DNA from: an uncultured Robinsoniella sp.
GTDB taxonomy: Bacteria > Bacillota > Clostridia > Lachnospirales > Lachnospiraceae
Assembly: GCA_900540475.1 (NCBI GenBank)
Contig: UQGG01000029.1
Span: 1 to 64,000 of the forward strand
Direction of reading: 5' to 3'
DNA: 64,000 nt
Shown here: one piece after another, positions 53,378 to 60,883 of the stretch
Layout: every line of letters starts with the position of its first letter
How positions within the stretch are numbered: position 1 is the first letter of the stretch
The notes under the pieces: model-generated
Databases searched by the model: none
Told to the model about the DNA's origin: nothing
Seen by the model: the letters and a program-made list of their open reading frames with translations, nothing else
Translations under genes and position numbers: made by a program

Positions 53378-54784
53378 ATGAAAGTATACAATACTTTAAC
53401 AAAGAAAAAAGAAGAATTTGTGCCATTGGTGCCGGGAAAGGTAAGCATGTATGTATGTGGACCAACGGTATATAATTTTATTCATATTGGCAATGCCAGG
53501 CCGATGATTGTATTTGATACGGTCAGACGCTACATGGAACATAAGGGCTATGACGTAAACTATGTGTCTAACTTTACGGATGTAGATGATAAAATAATTG
53601 CAAAAGCCATTGAAGAAGGAGTTTCCGCCCAGGAAATATCAGAACGATATATCGCAGAATGTAAAAAAGATATGGCTTCTATGAATGTATTGCCAGCAAC
53701 GACCCATCCCCTGGCTACAGAGGAAATCGGCGGAATGGTGGAGATGATCAGCACTCTGATCGAAAAAGGGTTTGCTTATGATGTGAATGGCACCGTTTAT
53801 TTCCGAACCAGGAAGTTTGATGAATATGGAAAACTTTCTCATAAGAACCTGGATGATTTACGTGCGGGAAACCGTTCACTTTTAGTATCCGGAGAGGACC
53901 AGAAGGAAGATCCGCTGGATTTTGTACTCTGGAAGCCCAAAAAAGAAGGAGAGCCGGCATGGGAGTCTCCATGGAGTGCCGGACGTCCGGGATGGCATAT
54001 TGAGTGTTCAGTTATGTCTAAAAAATATCTGGGTGAAGAAATTGATATTCACGCAGGCGGAGAAGATCTGGTATTCCCTCATCATGAGAATGAAATTGCA
54101 CAGAGCGAATGCTGCAATGGAAAAGATTTTGCAAAATACTGGCTGCACAATGCCTTTTTAAATATTGATAACCGCAAAATGTCCAAGTCACTTGGAAACT
54201 TCTTTACCGTTCGTGAAATTGGGGAAAAATATGATCTGCAGGTACTGCGTTTCTTTATGCTCAGTGCTCACTACAGAAGTCCGCTGAACTTCAGCGCAGA
54301 CCTGATGGAAGCTTCCAAAACAAGCCTGGAGCGTATTATTACTGCTGTGGAGAACCTGAAATTCCTCCTTGGCAATGCCGCAGAGCAGGAACTGTCCCAG
54401 GAAGAAAAAGAAGGTCTGAAGCAGGCGGATGCATTTGAAGCCAAGTTTGATGAAGCTATGGATGATGATTTCAATACAGCAGATGCAATTTCAGCAATTT
54501 TTGAATTTGTAAAATATGCAAATACCAATGTTTCCGCTGAAAATTCGAAAGCATTTATTCAGGCTGTTTTAGATAAAATGATCAGCTTATGCGATGTGCT
54601 TGGAATCATCGTAGATAAAAAAGAAGAGATTCTGGCAGAGGATATTGAAAAGATGATCGAAGACCGTCAGGCAGCAAGAAAGGCTAAAGATTTCAAAAAA
54701 GCGGACGAAATCCGTGATGCGCTGCTGGCAAAGGGCATTGTACTGGAAGATACCAGAGAGGGTGTAAAATGGAAAAAGGCGTAG
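53378..54784 (+). CDS. cysS: Cysteinyl-tRNA synthetase
   Basis: Charges tRNA-Cys. At 468 residues it is normal length. Zn ligands are Cys of YVCGPTVYN, Cys of HIECSVMSK and a downstream His/Glu. The HIGH motif is FIHIGNARP and the KMSKS loop NRKMSKSLGN. ATG 53378 has ACGGAGAGAAC upstream; an in-frame ATG at 53333 adds a poorly conserved tail. It is the first gene of the conserved cysS-mrnC-rlmB-sigH cluster and overlaps mrnC by 16 bp. Confidence 0.96.
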   Translation: MKVYNTLTKKKEEFVPLVPGKVSMYVCGPTVYNFIHIGNARPMIVFDTVRRYMEHKGYDVNYVSNFTDVDDKIIAKAIEEGVSAQEISERYIAECKKDMASMNVLPATTHPLATEEIGGMVEMISTLIEKGFAYDVNGTVYFRTRKFDEYGKLSHKNLDDLRAGNRSLLVSGEDQKEDPLDFVLWKPKKEGEPAWESPWSAGRPGWHIECSVMSKKYLGEEIDIHAGGEDLVFPHHENEIAQSECCNGKDFAKYWLHNAFLNIDNRKMSKSLGNFFTVREIGEKYDLQVLRFFMLSAHYRSPLNFSADLMEASKTSLERIITAVENLKFLLGNAAEQELSQEEKEGLKQADAFEAKFDEAMDDDFNTADAISAIFEFVKYANTNVSAENSKAFIQAVLDKMISLCDVLGIIVDKKEEILAEDIEKMIEDRQAARKAKDFKKADEIRDALLAKGIVLEDTREGVKWKKA

Positions 54785-55371
54785 ATTCATTTTCCGATTA
54801 TTTAAAAGAGCAGTTTAGCCTGGATGATCTGGATATGAAGACGTATTCGCCGCTGACCCTGGCATATATCGGAGACAGCATTTATGACCTGATAATCCGC
54901 ACCCTGGTGGTATGCCAGGGAAATTGCCCTGCAAATAAGCTTCATAAGCGCACCAGTGCACTTGTGAAGGCTTCTGCCCAGGCGGAGATGATTGAAAAGA
55001 TTATGCCTCTTCTGACGGAGGAGGAAAAGCAGATCTACAAAAGGGGACGGAATGCCAAATCCTATACAATGGCGAAGAATGCCTCGATGCTGGATTACAG
55101 AAAAGCAACGGGGTTTGAAGCGCTGATGGGATATCTGTATCTGGAAAACCAGATGCATCGCATGATTGACCTGGTAAAGGAAGGGATTCGGAACCTGGAA
55201 AATGTGGATAGTAACGTTAAAAACAAAATAAATGTGGATAAGGTGTCAGCCACTATGGCGAATGACACCAGGGCAGTCTCTGCAATTGCAGAAAATGCCC
55301 CGGCAGCTCAAGCTGCTGATGAAAACCCCAAGGCAGTGGAAGCCGCAAAGGAGAATACCAATGAGATATGA
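54769..55371 (+). CDS. mrnC: Mini-ribonuclease III
   Basis: RNase III-like endonuclease without a dsRNA-binding domain, involved in 23S rRNA 3' maturation. The catalytic core is about residues 20-145, with D36 in AYIGDSIYDL and KRGRNAKSYTMAKNA. At 200 residues it is longer than the usual 130-145: an Ala/Glu/Asn-rich tail (from about 145) is appended, predicted disordered. Start ATG 54769 lies inside cysS, and the 3' end overlaps rlmB by 11 bp, so translation of the three is coupled. Confidence 0.93.
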   Translation: MEKGVDSFSDYLKEQFSLDDLDMKTYSPLTLAYIGDSIYDLIIRTLVVCQGNCPANKLHKRTSALVKASAQAEMIEKIMPLLTEEEKQIYKRGRNAKSYTMAKNASMLDYRKATGFEALMGYLYLENQMHRMIDLVKEGIRNLENVDSNVKNKINVDKVSATMANDTRAVSAIAENAPAAQAADENPKAVEAAKENTNEI

Positions 55372-56098
55372 GGAATTGACAATTGAAGGCAGAAATGCCG
55401 TAATAGAGGCATTTCGTGCCGGAAAGCCCATTGATAAGCTGTTTGTTCTGGATGGCTGCCAGGATGGCCCGGTACGCAGTATTATCAGGGAAGCAAAAAA
55501 GCATGATACTATTATTAACTATGTGGAAAAAGAAAGACTGGATCAGATTTCGGAAACCGGAAAGCATCAGGGTGTGATTGCCTATGCAGCTGCCTATGAA
55601 TATGCCGAAGTGGAAGATATACTGAAGATAGCAGAAGAAAAGGGTGAACAGCCATTTATTATACTGCTGGACAATATTGAAGATCCCCACAATCTGGGAG
55701 CTATTATCCGTACAGCAAATCTGGCTGGTGCCCACGGTATCATCATACCAAAGCGCCGTGCAGTGGGGCTGACGGCAACTGTTGCAAAAACATCTGCAGG
55801 AGCGCTGAACTATACTCCGGTTGCCAAGGTTACTAATCTTACCAAAACAATTGAAGAGTTAAAGGAAAAAGGACTTTGGTTTGTCTGTGCCGATATGAGC
55901 GGAGAAGTGATGTATAAGCTGGACTTAAAAGGTGCCATCGGACTGGTGATCGGAAGTGAAGGAGAAGGTGTCAGCCGCCTTGTGAAGGAAAAATGTGACT
56001 TTACCGCGTCTATTCCTATGAAAGGGGATATTGACTCTCTGAATGCTTCTGTAGCTGCCGGTGTATTGGCTTATGAGATCGTAAGGCAGAGAATGTAA
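55361..56098 (+). CDS. rlmB: 23S rRNA 2'-O-methyltransferase, SpoU/RlmB family
   Basis: The 245-residue SPOUT enzyme methylates the 2'-OH of a 23S rRNA guanosine. An N-terminal substrate-binding domain precedes the knot domain with motif 1 DPHNLGAIIRTA, motif 2 VIGSEGEGVSRL and motif 3 MKGDIDSLNASVA. ATG 55361 has AAGGAGAATACC upstream, inside mrnC; the open frame extends back to 55232 without a better start. The target position (G2251 in E. coli) is from the family and not tested here. Confidence 0.93.
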   Translation: MRYEELTIEGRNAVIEAFRAGKPIDKLFVLDGCQDGPVRSIIREAKKHDTIINYVEKERLDQISETGKHQGVIAYAAAYEYAEVEDILKIAEEKGEQPFIILLDNIEDPHNLGAIIRTANLAGAHGIIIPKRRAVGLTATVAKTSAGALNYTPVAKVTNLTKTIEELKEKGLWFVCADMSGEVMYKLDLKGAIGLVIGSEGEGVSRLVKEKCDFTASIPMKGDIDSLNASVAAGVLAYEIVRQRM

Positions 56099-56122
56099 AT
56101 ATATAACAGGTGGAGGCAGGAA

Positions 56123-56716
56123 ATGGTGTCCTACGACGGATATACCGACGAAGAATTAATTGTAAAGCTTAAGGGTGGAAATCCGGAGATTACGGACTAC
56201 ATCATGGAAAAGTATAAATATCTGGTGCGTAAAGAAGCAAGGGCACTGTACTTAATCGGCGGAGACAAGGACGATCTGATCCAGGAGGGGATGATTGGCC
56301 TGTTCAAAGCCGTCAGGGATTACAGGGAGGACAGGGATGCCTCCTTTTATCACTTTGCAAAACTTTGCATCGGAAGGCAGCTCTATCATGCAATTGAAGC
56401 TTCCAACAGAAAAAAACATACCCCGCTAAATTCCTATGTTTCACTGTATTCCGGAACCCTGGAAGCGGGAGAGGAATCCCTGCCCCTGGAAGAAATCCTG
56501 TTTACTCAGGAAAGTAATCCGGAAGAACTGCTGATTCATGAAGAAAATAAAAAGCAGATTGAGGAAAAGCTGGAAGCATCCTTAAGCGCATTCGAAAAGA
56601 AAGTACTGGACTGCTATTTACAGGGAAAGGACTACGTGGAGATCGGGGAATTTCTTGGAAAGCCGCCCAAGTCTATTGACAATGCACTGCAGCGAATCCG
56701 TAAAAAAATACGTTGA
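56123..56716 (+). CDS. sigH: RNA polymerase sigma factor, SigH (sporulation) type
   Basis: The 197-residue sigma-70 family factor lacks region 1. Region 2 includes DKDDLIQEGMIGLFKAVRDY and the region 4 helix-turn-helix is near YVEIGEFLGKPPKSIDNALQ. Location after cysS-mrnC-rlmB is the conserved sigH site in Firmicutes, and sigma-H starts the sporulation programme, in line with dpaAB in this window. The usual downstream rpmG-secE-nusG genes are missing, and yacP is absent between rlmB and sigH. The ribosome site is GGTGGAGGCAGG. Confidence 0.92.
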   Translation: MVSYDGYTDEELIVKLKGGNPEITDYIMEKYKYLVRKEARALYLIGGDKDDLIQEGMIGLFKAVRDYREDRDASFYHFAKLCIGRQLYHAIEASNRKKHTPLNSYVSLYSGTLEAGEESLPLEEILFTQESNPEELLIHEENKKQIEEKLEASLSAFEKKVLDCYLQGKDYVEIGEFLGKPPKSIDNALQRIRKKIR

Positions 56717-56852
56717 CAAGCCGCTTCTATGCTGTTATAGTGTAATACGCAATTAAATAAGACAGTTCGTGACCATCCTGTCTATAAATAAAACTAGGGA
56801 AAATGAAATCGGAAAAAACCGCATCAGAGCGTGTTTTTACCGGTATTTTTGA

Positions 56853-56881
56853 TGGCGCTTAATGATAAGCGTCTTTTTTTT
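56853..56881 (+). terminator. Terminator after sigH
   Basis: GGCGCTTA and TAAGCGTC pair around ATGA and are followed by eight T. Another possible stem (GACAG/CTGTC, 56761-56782) lies upstream. The gap 56717-56975 has no gene. Confidence 0.85.
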
Positions 56882-56975
56882 ATTTTTCCTTAAATTATCA
56901 CTTACAAGCGTGTAACGAAACGCTCTGGAACGGCTGATACCGGATGCACCGGATTGCCGGACGGAAAGGAAAAAA

Positions 56976-57689
56976 ATGACTGAATTAAATCGCTATTCTA
57001 TTATTGCTCAAAAAAATCCCCGTGAGATTATCCTGCTTCGGGGGGACGGCTGCAAGTGGAGAAGGTGCCGCTTCTGCGATTATCATCTGGATTATTCCAG
57101 AAACGAAGAAGAAAATTTCAAGCTCAACAGGGCAGAAATTGAAAAAGTAACCGGGATTTATCAAACACTGGAGGTAATCAATTCCGGGAGTTTTACAGAT
57201 CTGGATGACAAGACAATGCATGCTGTTTTAAACAAATGCCTGGAAAAAAAGATAGTACAGCTTCATTTTGAAGGCCACTGGATGCACCGGGATAAAATTA
57301 AGGACATTAAGAAGTTTTTTGGGAACCACGGTATTATGGTTAAAATCAAAATTGGGGTGGAAACATTTGATGCCCTGTTTCGGGAAAGCTATCTGGATAA
57401 GGGGATAACGGCTGATACGCCGGAGGAGATAGCGGAATACTACGATGAATGCTGCCTCTTATTTGGCATTCCCGGGCAGAATGCAGCATCTATGGAACAG
57501 GATATTTTAACTGGTTTAAAATATTTTGAACGTGTCTGCGTCAATATTATGAATGAGAACAGTAAACCAATTAAACCAGCCCCTGCTGTCATAAGGGAAT
57601 TTGTAACGAAACTGATGCCGGCATACTGGGACAATCCGCGGGTAGATATATTAATTGAAAATACAGATTTTGGAGTAGGAGATAAATAA
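56976..57689 (+). CDS. Radical SAM-like protein next to queuosine-precursor transporter
   Basis: The 237-residue protein starts with REIILLRGDGCKWRRCRFCD. Cysteines C26, C31 and C34 have CX4CX2C spacing instead of the standard CX3CX2C of radical SAM enzymes. The rest has barrel-like pieces (LQLHFEGHW-type strand, VKIKIGVETFD and LLFGIPGQNAASMEQDI). It ends three bases before a YhhQ-family transporter gene, so the pair is one operon. Known queuine salvage in Clostridia includes a radical SAM queuosine lyase (QueL); by context this could be that enzyme or another queuosine salvage step. AACGGAAAGGAAAAA is the ribosome site. Function unproven. Confidence 0.65.
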   Translation: MTELNRYSIIAQKNPREIILLRGDGCKWRRCRFCDYHLDYSRNEEENFKLNRAEIEKVTGIYQTLEVINSGSFTDLDDKTMHAVLNKCLEKKIVQLHFEGHWMHRDKIKDIKKFFGNHGIMVKIKIGVETFDALFRESYLDKGITADTPEEIAEYYDECCLLFGIPGQNAASMEQDILTGLKYFERVCVNIMNENSKPIKPAPAVIREFVTKLMPAYWDNPRVDILIENTDFGVGDK

Positions 57690-57692
57690 CAG

Positions 57693-58421
57693 ATGAGAAA
57701 TGAGATTCTATTAGTCCTGAGTGTAGTGATTATTTATGGAAGTGTTCTGCTGTGGTATAAACTGCTGGGATGCAAAGGGTTGATGGCATTCACGGTATTG
57801 GCAACTATTTCTGCAAATATTGAGGTTTTAATTCTGGTGGATGCTTTTGGAATGGAGCAGACCCTTGGTAATATCTTATTTGCTTCAACATTCCTGGTAA
57901 CGGATATCTTAAGTGAGGTGTCGGGCAAAAAGGCGGCAAATCAGGCGGTAAACATCGGAATCCTCACATCCTTTACCTTTATCCTGATATCCCAGTCCTG
58001 GCTGCTGTATCAGCCTGGTGCAAATGACTGGGCACATAGTAGCATCGTCAGTATCTTTTCCAATACCCCCAGGATGATGCTGGCGAGTCTCGTCGTCTAC
58101 GCCGTTTCCCAGAAGTTTGACGTCTGGCTGTATCATAAGTGGTGGGGGATGACAAAAAGGCTCTGTGGGGACGGCAGACGCTATCTGTGGCTTCGTAATA
58201 ACGGATCAACGTTACTTTCCCAGCTTTTGAATACAGTGCTGTTCACGATGGGAGCATTTTTGGGAACCTATGACACCAGAACGCTAATCAGCATTATGTG
58301 GGCAAGCTATGTGATCTTTATATTCACAAGCCTTGCGGATACACCAGCTGTATATCTGGCGAGAATCATAAAACCGCTGGGAGAAGACAGAGACGAGCCG
58401 AAAAAGGCTGCAGTTATGTAG
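57693..58421 (+). CDS. yhhQ: YhhQ/VUT-family queuosine precursor transporter
   Basis: The 242-residue membrane protein has about six spans. Family signatures are TISANIEVLILVDAFGM, FLVTDILSEVSGKKAANQAV and the late NTVLFTMGAFLG. Members import queuine, preQ1 or preQ0 for tRNA queuosine. It overlaps none but follows the radical SAM gene by 3 bp, with its site GTAGGAGATAA inside that gene's end. No preQ1 riboswitch was seen upstream of the pair. Confidence 0.9.
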   Translation: MRNEILLVLSVVIIYGSVLLWYKLLGCKGLMAFTVLATISANIEVLILVDAFGMEQTLGNILFASTFLVTDILSEVSGKKAANQAVNIGILTSFTFILISQSWLLYQPGANDWAHSSIVSIFSNTPRMMLASLVVYAVSQKFDVWLYHKWWGMTKRLCGDGRRYLWLRNNGSTLLSQLLNTVLFTMGAFLGTYDTRTLISIMWASYVIFIFTSLADTPAVYLARIIKPLGEDRDEPKKAAVM

Positions 58422-58480
58422 AGCCCAATTTCATAGGAAATAATTTTATAGAAACCCTTCAGAAATGGTATCGATGCATT

Positions 58481-58534
58481 TTCACAAATTCTTCAACAGG
58501 CTGTCACATATTTTTCACAACTATCTTTTATAGT
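58481..58534 (+). promoter_or_regulatory. Phased TTCACA boxes and -10 of sRNA unit 1
   Basis: Hexamers TTCACA, TTCAAC, GTCACA and TTCACA start at 58481, 58492, 58503 and 58514, exactly 11 nt apart. TATAGT (58529-58534) follows 15 nt after the start of the last box, with no -35. This matches activation by an OmpR/PhoB-type response regulator. Confidence 0.65.
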
Positions 58535-58540
58535 TATACT

Positions 58541-58638
58541 TGTAAAAGCCGATAAGACTTTTTCATATAAATCTTTTTCATAACTCGCCAGTATCCGCCA
58601 AGATACTGGCTCTCCCTCTGTATAGAGGCTTTTTTTAT
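58541..58638 (+). ncRNA. Putative small RNA, family copy 1
   Basis: A predicted transcript of about 97 nt. It has a U-rich leader with ACTTTTTCAT twice, hairpin GCCAGTATC/GATACTGGC (58587-58610), a C-rich single-stranded TCTCCCTCT, and a short CCTC/GAGG stem with TTTTTTT. Leader and hairpin recur in copies 3 and 4. No open reading frame with a ribosome site fits. Transcription is inferred from promoter and terminator. Confidence 0.6.
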
Positions 58639-58739
58639 TTACAGACCAGAGATAGTCAACAGGGAAAAGCTTTTCTTTTTAAAACCTTTATAAAATCTTA
58701 AACAACTTTATAAAGCTTTAAGCGCGATGCCATAACTTA

Positions 58740-58840
58740 TTCACAATTGATTGGTATAGTATATACATACAAAGCAAACAAGCTTTTTTACATAAACTTT
58801 TCTCTCCCTCCTGGACTGGCGATGGCCAGTCCTTCTTTTT
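58740..58840 (+). ncRNA. Putative small RNA, family copy 2 (diverged), with promoter
   Basis: TTCACA (58740) lies 15 nt before TATAGT (58755-58760); the three upstream boxes at 11-nt steps (58707, 58718, 58729) are degenerate. The transcript would run from about 58767, with CAAAGCAAACAAGCTTTTTT, a C-rich TCTCTCCCTCC and then the terminator stem GGACTGGC/GCCAGTCC with TTCTTTTT. The order of hairpin and C-rich segment differs from copies 1 and 3. Confidence 0.5.
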
Positions 58841-58871
58841 GCCGTTTTATCCATTGGGCGCAAGAAAAATA

Positions 58872-59025
58872 TTCACAAAGTCTTCAATTACTATACACAG
58901 ATTTTTCACAGTGAACCGTTATAGTATTAAGTGTACAAAGCAAATAAGCATTGTTAATAATCTTTTTCATAACCTGCCAGTATCTTAAGATACTGGCACT
59001 CCCTCTGTATTGGGGGCTATTTTTT
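58872..59025 (+). ncRNA. Putative small RNA, family copy 3, with promoter
   Basis: Boxes TTCACA, TTCAAT, TACACA and TTCACA at 58872, 58883, 58894 and 58905 keep the 11-nt spacing; TATAGT is at 58920-58925. The transcript from about 58932 has the TCTTTTTCATAAC leader segment, hairpin GCCAGTATC/GATACTGGC (58976-58997), CTCCCTC, and a CCC/GGG stem with TTTTTT. Its 3' end touches the end of the convergent lysozyme-like gene. Confidence 0.58.
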
Positions 59026-59721
59026 ATAATACCGTAAAACATGCGGTACATATTCCGGGTCACCATAAGTAGTCCAGCCAAGCTGGGCTTTCATTTTGTC
59101 TGAGTATTCCTGGGCATTCTCCGGAGAGTATCCTCCATAATTTTCAGCTGCCCATGTGGCATATGCATTTCCGAAATTATATTCCTGAAGAGCCAGCTTT
59201 AATTTATCCATATCGTTTACTGAAGTACACTGGGCTTCCTCCAGACAATAGGCAAAAGTTTCTACCCCCACCTGAATGGAATAGTCTACATCTGTAATAC
59301 TACCAGGTTCGTTTGAATACTGGGTGTTAAAAGGGCTTTCGGAACATTGCATGACATCAGTTCCTTTTCCTGCACTTTCCTGCTGCATCATGGCAAGTAT
59401 TACATCGGAATATTCGGATATGTTGTATTCTTTACAATATTTTTTAACCTGGTCTTCATATTGAAGAACACTTTTGGTCAATCCACCGGGGTTAGAAATC
59501 CCTGAAAATACCAGATAACAGATAAATCCGCCGCCAGCCAAAATGCAAAATCCAATAAGAAACCAGATACGGCGCACCTGGCGTTTTCTTCTTAAAAGCT
59601 GTTCCTTTTGGCTCAGACGCTTTTTAGCGGAGCTGCGGCCATTTACAGACAGTGCAGCAGATATTTTTTTCCGGGGTCTCCGGGATGTTGTTTTTTTGGT
59701 CGTTCTTTGATAAGCTGCCAT
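59017..59721 (-). CDS. Membrane-anchored lysozyme-like (CwlT-type) muramidase
   Basis: The 234-residue protein has a very basic cytoplasmic N-terminus (about 1-51), one membrane segment (52-73) and an extracellular lysozyme-like domain. The catalytic Glu is E115 in MMQQESAGKG, followed by MQCSES and the YSIQVGVETFAYCL helix, as in the N-terminal domain of CwlT. The start at 59721 (MAAYQRTTKK) has GAGAGGATT upstream; the frame stays open to 59829. It likely cuts or remodels peptidoglycan from the membrane surface. Stand-alone gene, outside a conjugative element, unlike classical CwlT. Confidence 0.85.
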   Translation of the reverse strand: MAAYQRTTKKTTSRRPRKKISAALSVNGRSSAKKRLSQKEQLLRRKRQVRRIWFLIGFCILAGGGFICYLVFSGISNPGGLTKSVLQYEDQVKKYCKEYNISEYSDVILAMMQQESAGKGTDVMQCSESPFNTQYSNEPGSITDVDYSIQVGVETFAYCLEEAQCTSVNDMDKLKLALQEYNFGNAYATWAAENYGGYSPENAQEYSDKMKAQLGWTTYGDPEYVPHVLRYYKK

Positions 59722-59865
59722 AATCCTCTCTTCTGTATAAACATTCTGAGTAAACGGGTTGCCAGTAGTCCATTCTGCCGGAAAACAGATTAACGGCACT
59801 GTTAGTCTGGTTTCTTGAAAGATGGACAATTAGTGCCGACCGGCACTTCGTGTAACGGCATATAC

Positions 59866-59894
59866 GAAAAAAGCCCCGGATATAATCCAGGGCT
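59866..59894 (-). terminator. Terminator of tRNA-Thr
   Basis: Read on the - strand, AGCCCTGGA and TCCGGGGCT pair around TTATA, followed by TTTTT. Confidence 0.85.
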
Positions 59895-59900
59895 CCAAAG

Positions 59901-59973
59901 AGCTGATGACGGGAATCGGACCCGTGACCTCCTCACTACCAATGAGGTGCGCTACCGACTGTGCCACATCAGC
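59901..59973 (-). tRNA. tRNA-Thr (GGT anticodon)
   Basis: A 73-nt cloverleaf on the - strand: acceptor GCTGATG/CATCAGC, anticodon loop with GGT inside TTGGTAG, T loop GGTCCGATTCC-type, discriminator T. CCA is not encoded. Confidence 0.93.
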
Positions 59974-60102
59974 CTGCGATATTAATAACCGCTACAGTTA
60001 AGAATTTTATCATAAGTAACACCGCTTGTCAACGAATTTTTTAAAAAATTGATAAAATTCTGCAAATTTCTTTTAAGGGGAGAGGAAAGGAACAAAAAAG
60101 GC

Positions 60103-60135
60103 AAAAAAATAAGCCGATGTATTATACATCGGCTT
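60103..60135 (-). terminator. Terminator of the cold shock gene
   Basis: AAGCCGATGTA and TACATCGGCTT form a perfect 11-bp stem with a three-base loop. On the - strand the stem is followed by seven T. Confidence 0.9.
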
Positions 60136-60174
60136 AAATGATCTAATCAATGACCAGATTATTTGCTGAGCTGA

Positions 60175-60378
60175 TTAAGCTGCGCAAACGTTAACTGCCT
60201 GCATACCGCGGTTTCCCTGAGCGATATCGAAAGTTACTTTCTGTCCGTCTTCTAAAGACTTAAATCCTTCACTAGCGATTCCTGAGAAATGTACGAAGAA
60301 TTCTTCTCCTGTGCTGTCGTTTGTGATAAATCCAAATCCTTTAGTGCTGTTAAACCATTTTACTGTACCGTTATTCAT
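60175..60378 (-). CDS. csp: Cold shock protein, CspA family
   Basis: The 67-residue single-stranded nucleic acid-binding beta barrel (RNA chaperone) has RNP1 KGFGFI and RNP2 FVHFSGI, beginning NNGTVKWFNS. The start at 60378 is chosen because TTGGAGGTACC lies before it; the ATG at 60393 overlaps that site. Its mRNA would have a leader of about 125 nt from the promoter at 60541, including a terminator-like hairpin. Such long leaders are the rule for csp genes. Confidence 0.95.
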   Translation of the reverse strand: MNNGTVKWFNSTKGFGFITNDSTGEEFFVHFSGIASEGFKSLEDGQKVTFDIAQGNRGMQAVNVCAA

Positions 60379-60420
60379 AGTAGGTACCTCCAATTATAAT
60401 ATTATATCTTAACATGAAAA

Positions 60421-60481
60421 TAAAAAAAATCACATATTTTTGTAAATCATCAATCAAATTAGTGACTTACAAAAATATGTG
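60421..60481 (-). promoter_or_regulatory. Terminator-like hairpin in the csp leader
   Basis: CACATATTTTTGTAA and TTACAAAAATATGTG (60431-60445 and 60467-60481) form a perfect 15-bp inverted repeat. In the - direction it is followed by ATTTTTTTTATTTT, giving an intrinsic-terminator shape between the csp promoter and its ribosome site. It could act as an attenuator or as a temperature-sensitive structure. Confidence 0.6.
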
Positions 60482-60512
60482 AAGATCAAAAATTCATTCA
60501 AAATACTCTCTT

Positions 60513-60541
60513 AATATACCATGTAAGATTTGTATTGTCAA
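60513..60541 (-). promoter_or_regulatory. Promoter of the cold shock gene
   Basis: On the - strand TTGACA (60541-60536), a 17-nt spacer and TATATT (60518-60513). It lies between the fourth sRNA unit and the leader hairpin. Confidence 0.8.
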
Positions 60542-60589
60542 GGTAAATAAAATATATTTTAAAATCTTTGAAATTTAGTTTATTTTTAC

Positions 60590-60733
60590 CCATAAACGGA
60601 AGGAAGGCCAGTACCTGTTCGATACTGGCGAAAATGAAAAAGATTTTTTGAAAAAGTCTTATTGGCTTTTCATATTTATACTATAAAGGATAGTTATGAA
60701 GAAAGTGTGACAGACGATTGAAGAGACTGTGAA
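60590..60733 (-). ncRNA. Putative small RNA, family copy 4, with promoter
   Basis: On the - strand, boxes TTCACA, TTCAAT, GTCACA and TTCATA start at 60733, 60722, 60711 and 60700, again 11 nt apart. TATAGT is at 60685-60680, 15 nt past the last box start. The transcript from about 60673 repeats AATAAGACTTTTTCA and AATCTTTTTCAT and has hairpin GCCAGTACC/GATACTGGC (60629-60607) followed by CTTCCTTCC. A T-rich terminator is not clear, so it might read on towards csp. Confidence 0.55.
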
Positions 60734-60883
60734 GAATTTGAAAAGATTTTTCTTGCACCTTTCCTGAGGGTTAAGTTTTGTTAACGGGAACTATATTGCG
60801 GCTCCATTGCAGTTTGTTTGTATTTTCGGTATACTAAGAAATAAGAAATGGCCGTTTCCAAGTTGAGAAGAGGAGCATGCAAC

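Noticed and set aside
56717..56975. preQ1 riboswitch before the queuosine-related genes
   Set aside because: The short stem plus A-rich tail of preQ1-I was not found; the region is explained by the sigH terminator. AGAGCG (56826) and CGCTCT (56917) can pair, but this alone is too weak.
59832..59847. Perfect hairpin GTGCCGACCGGCAC between muramidase and tRNA-Thr
   Set aside because: No T run on either strand and no known motif; too short to assign a role.
60590..60733. Fourth sRNA unit as the main csp promoter
   Set aside because: A separate good promoter (TTGACA-17-TATATT) lies between it and csp, so it is not needed for csp expression, though read-through is possible.
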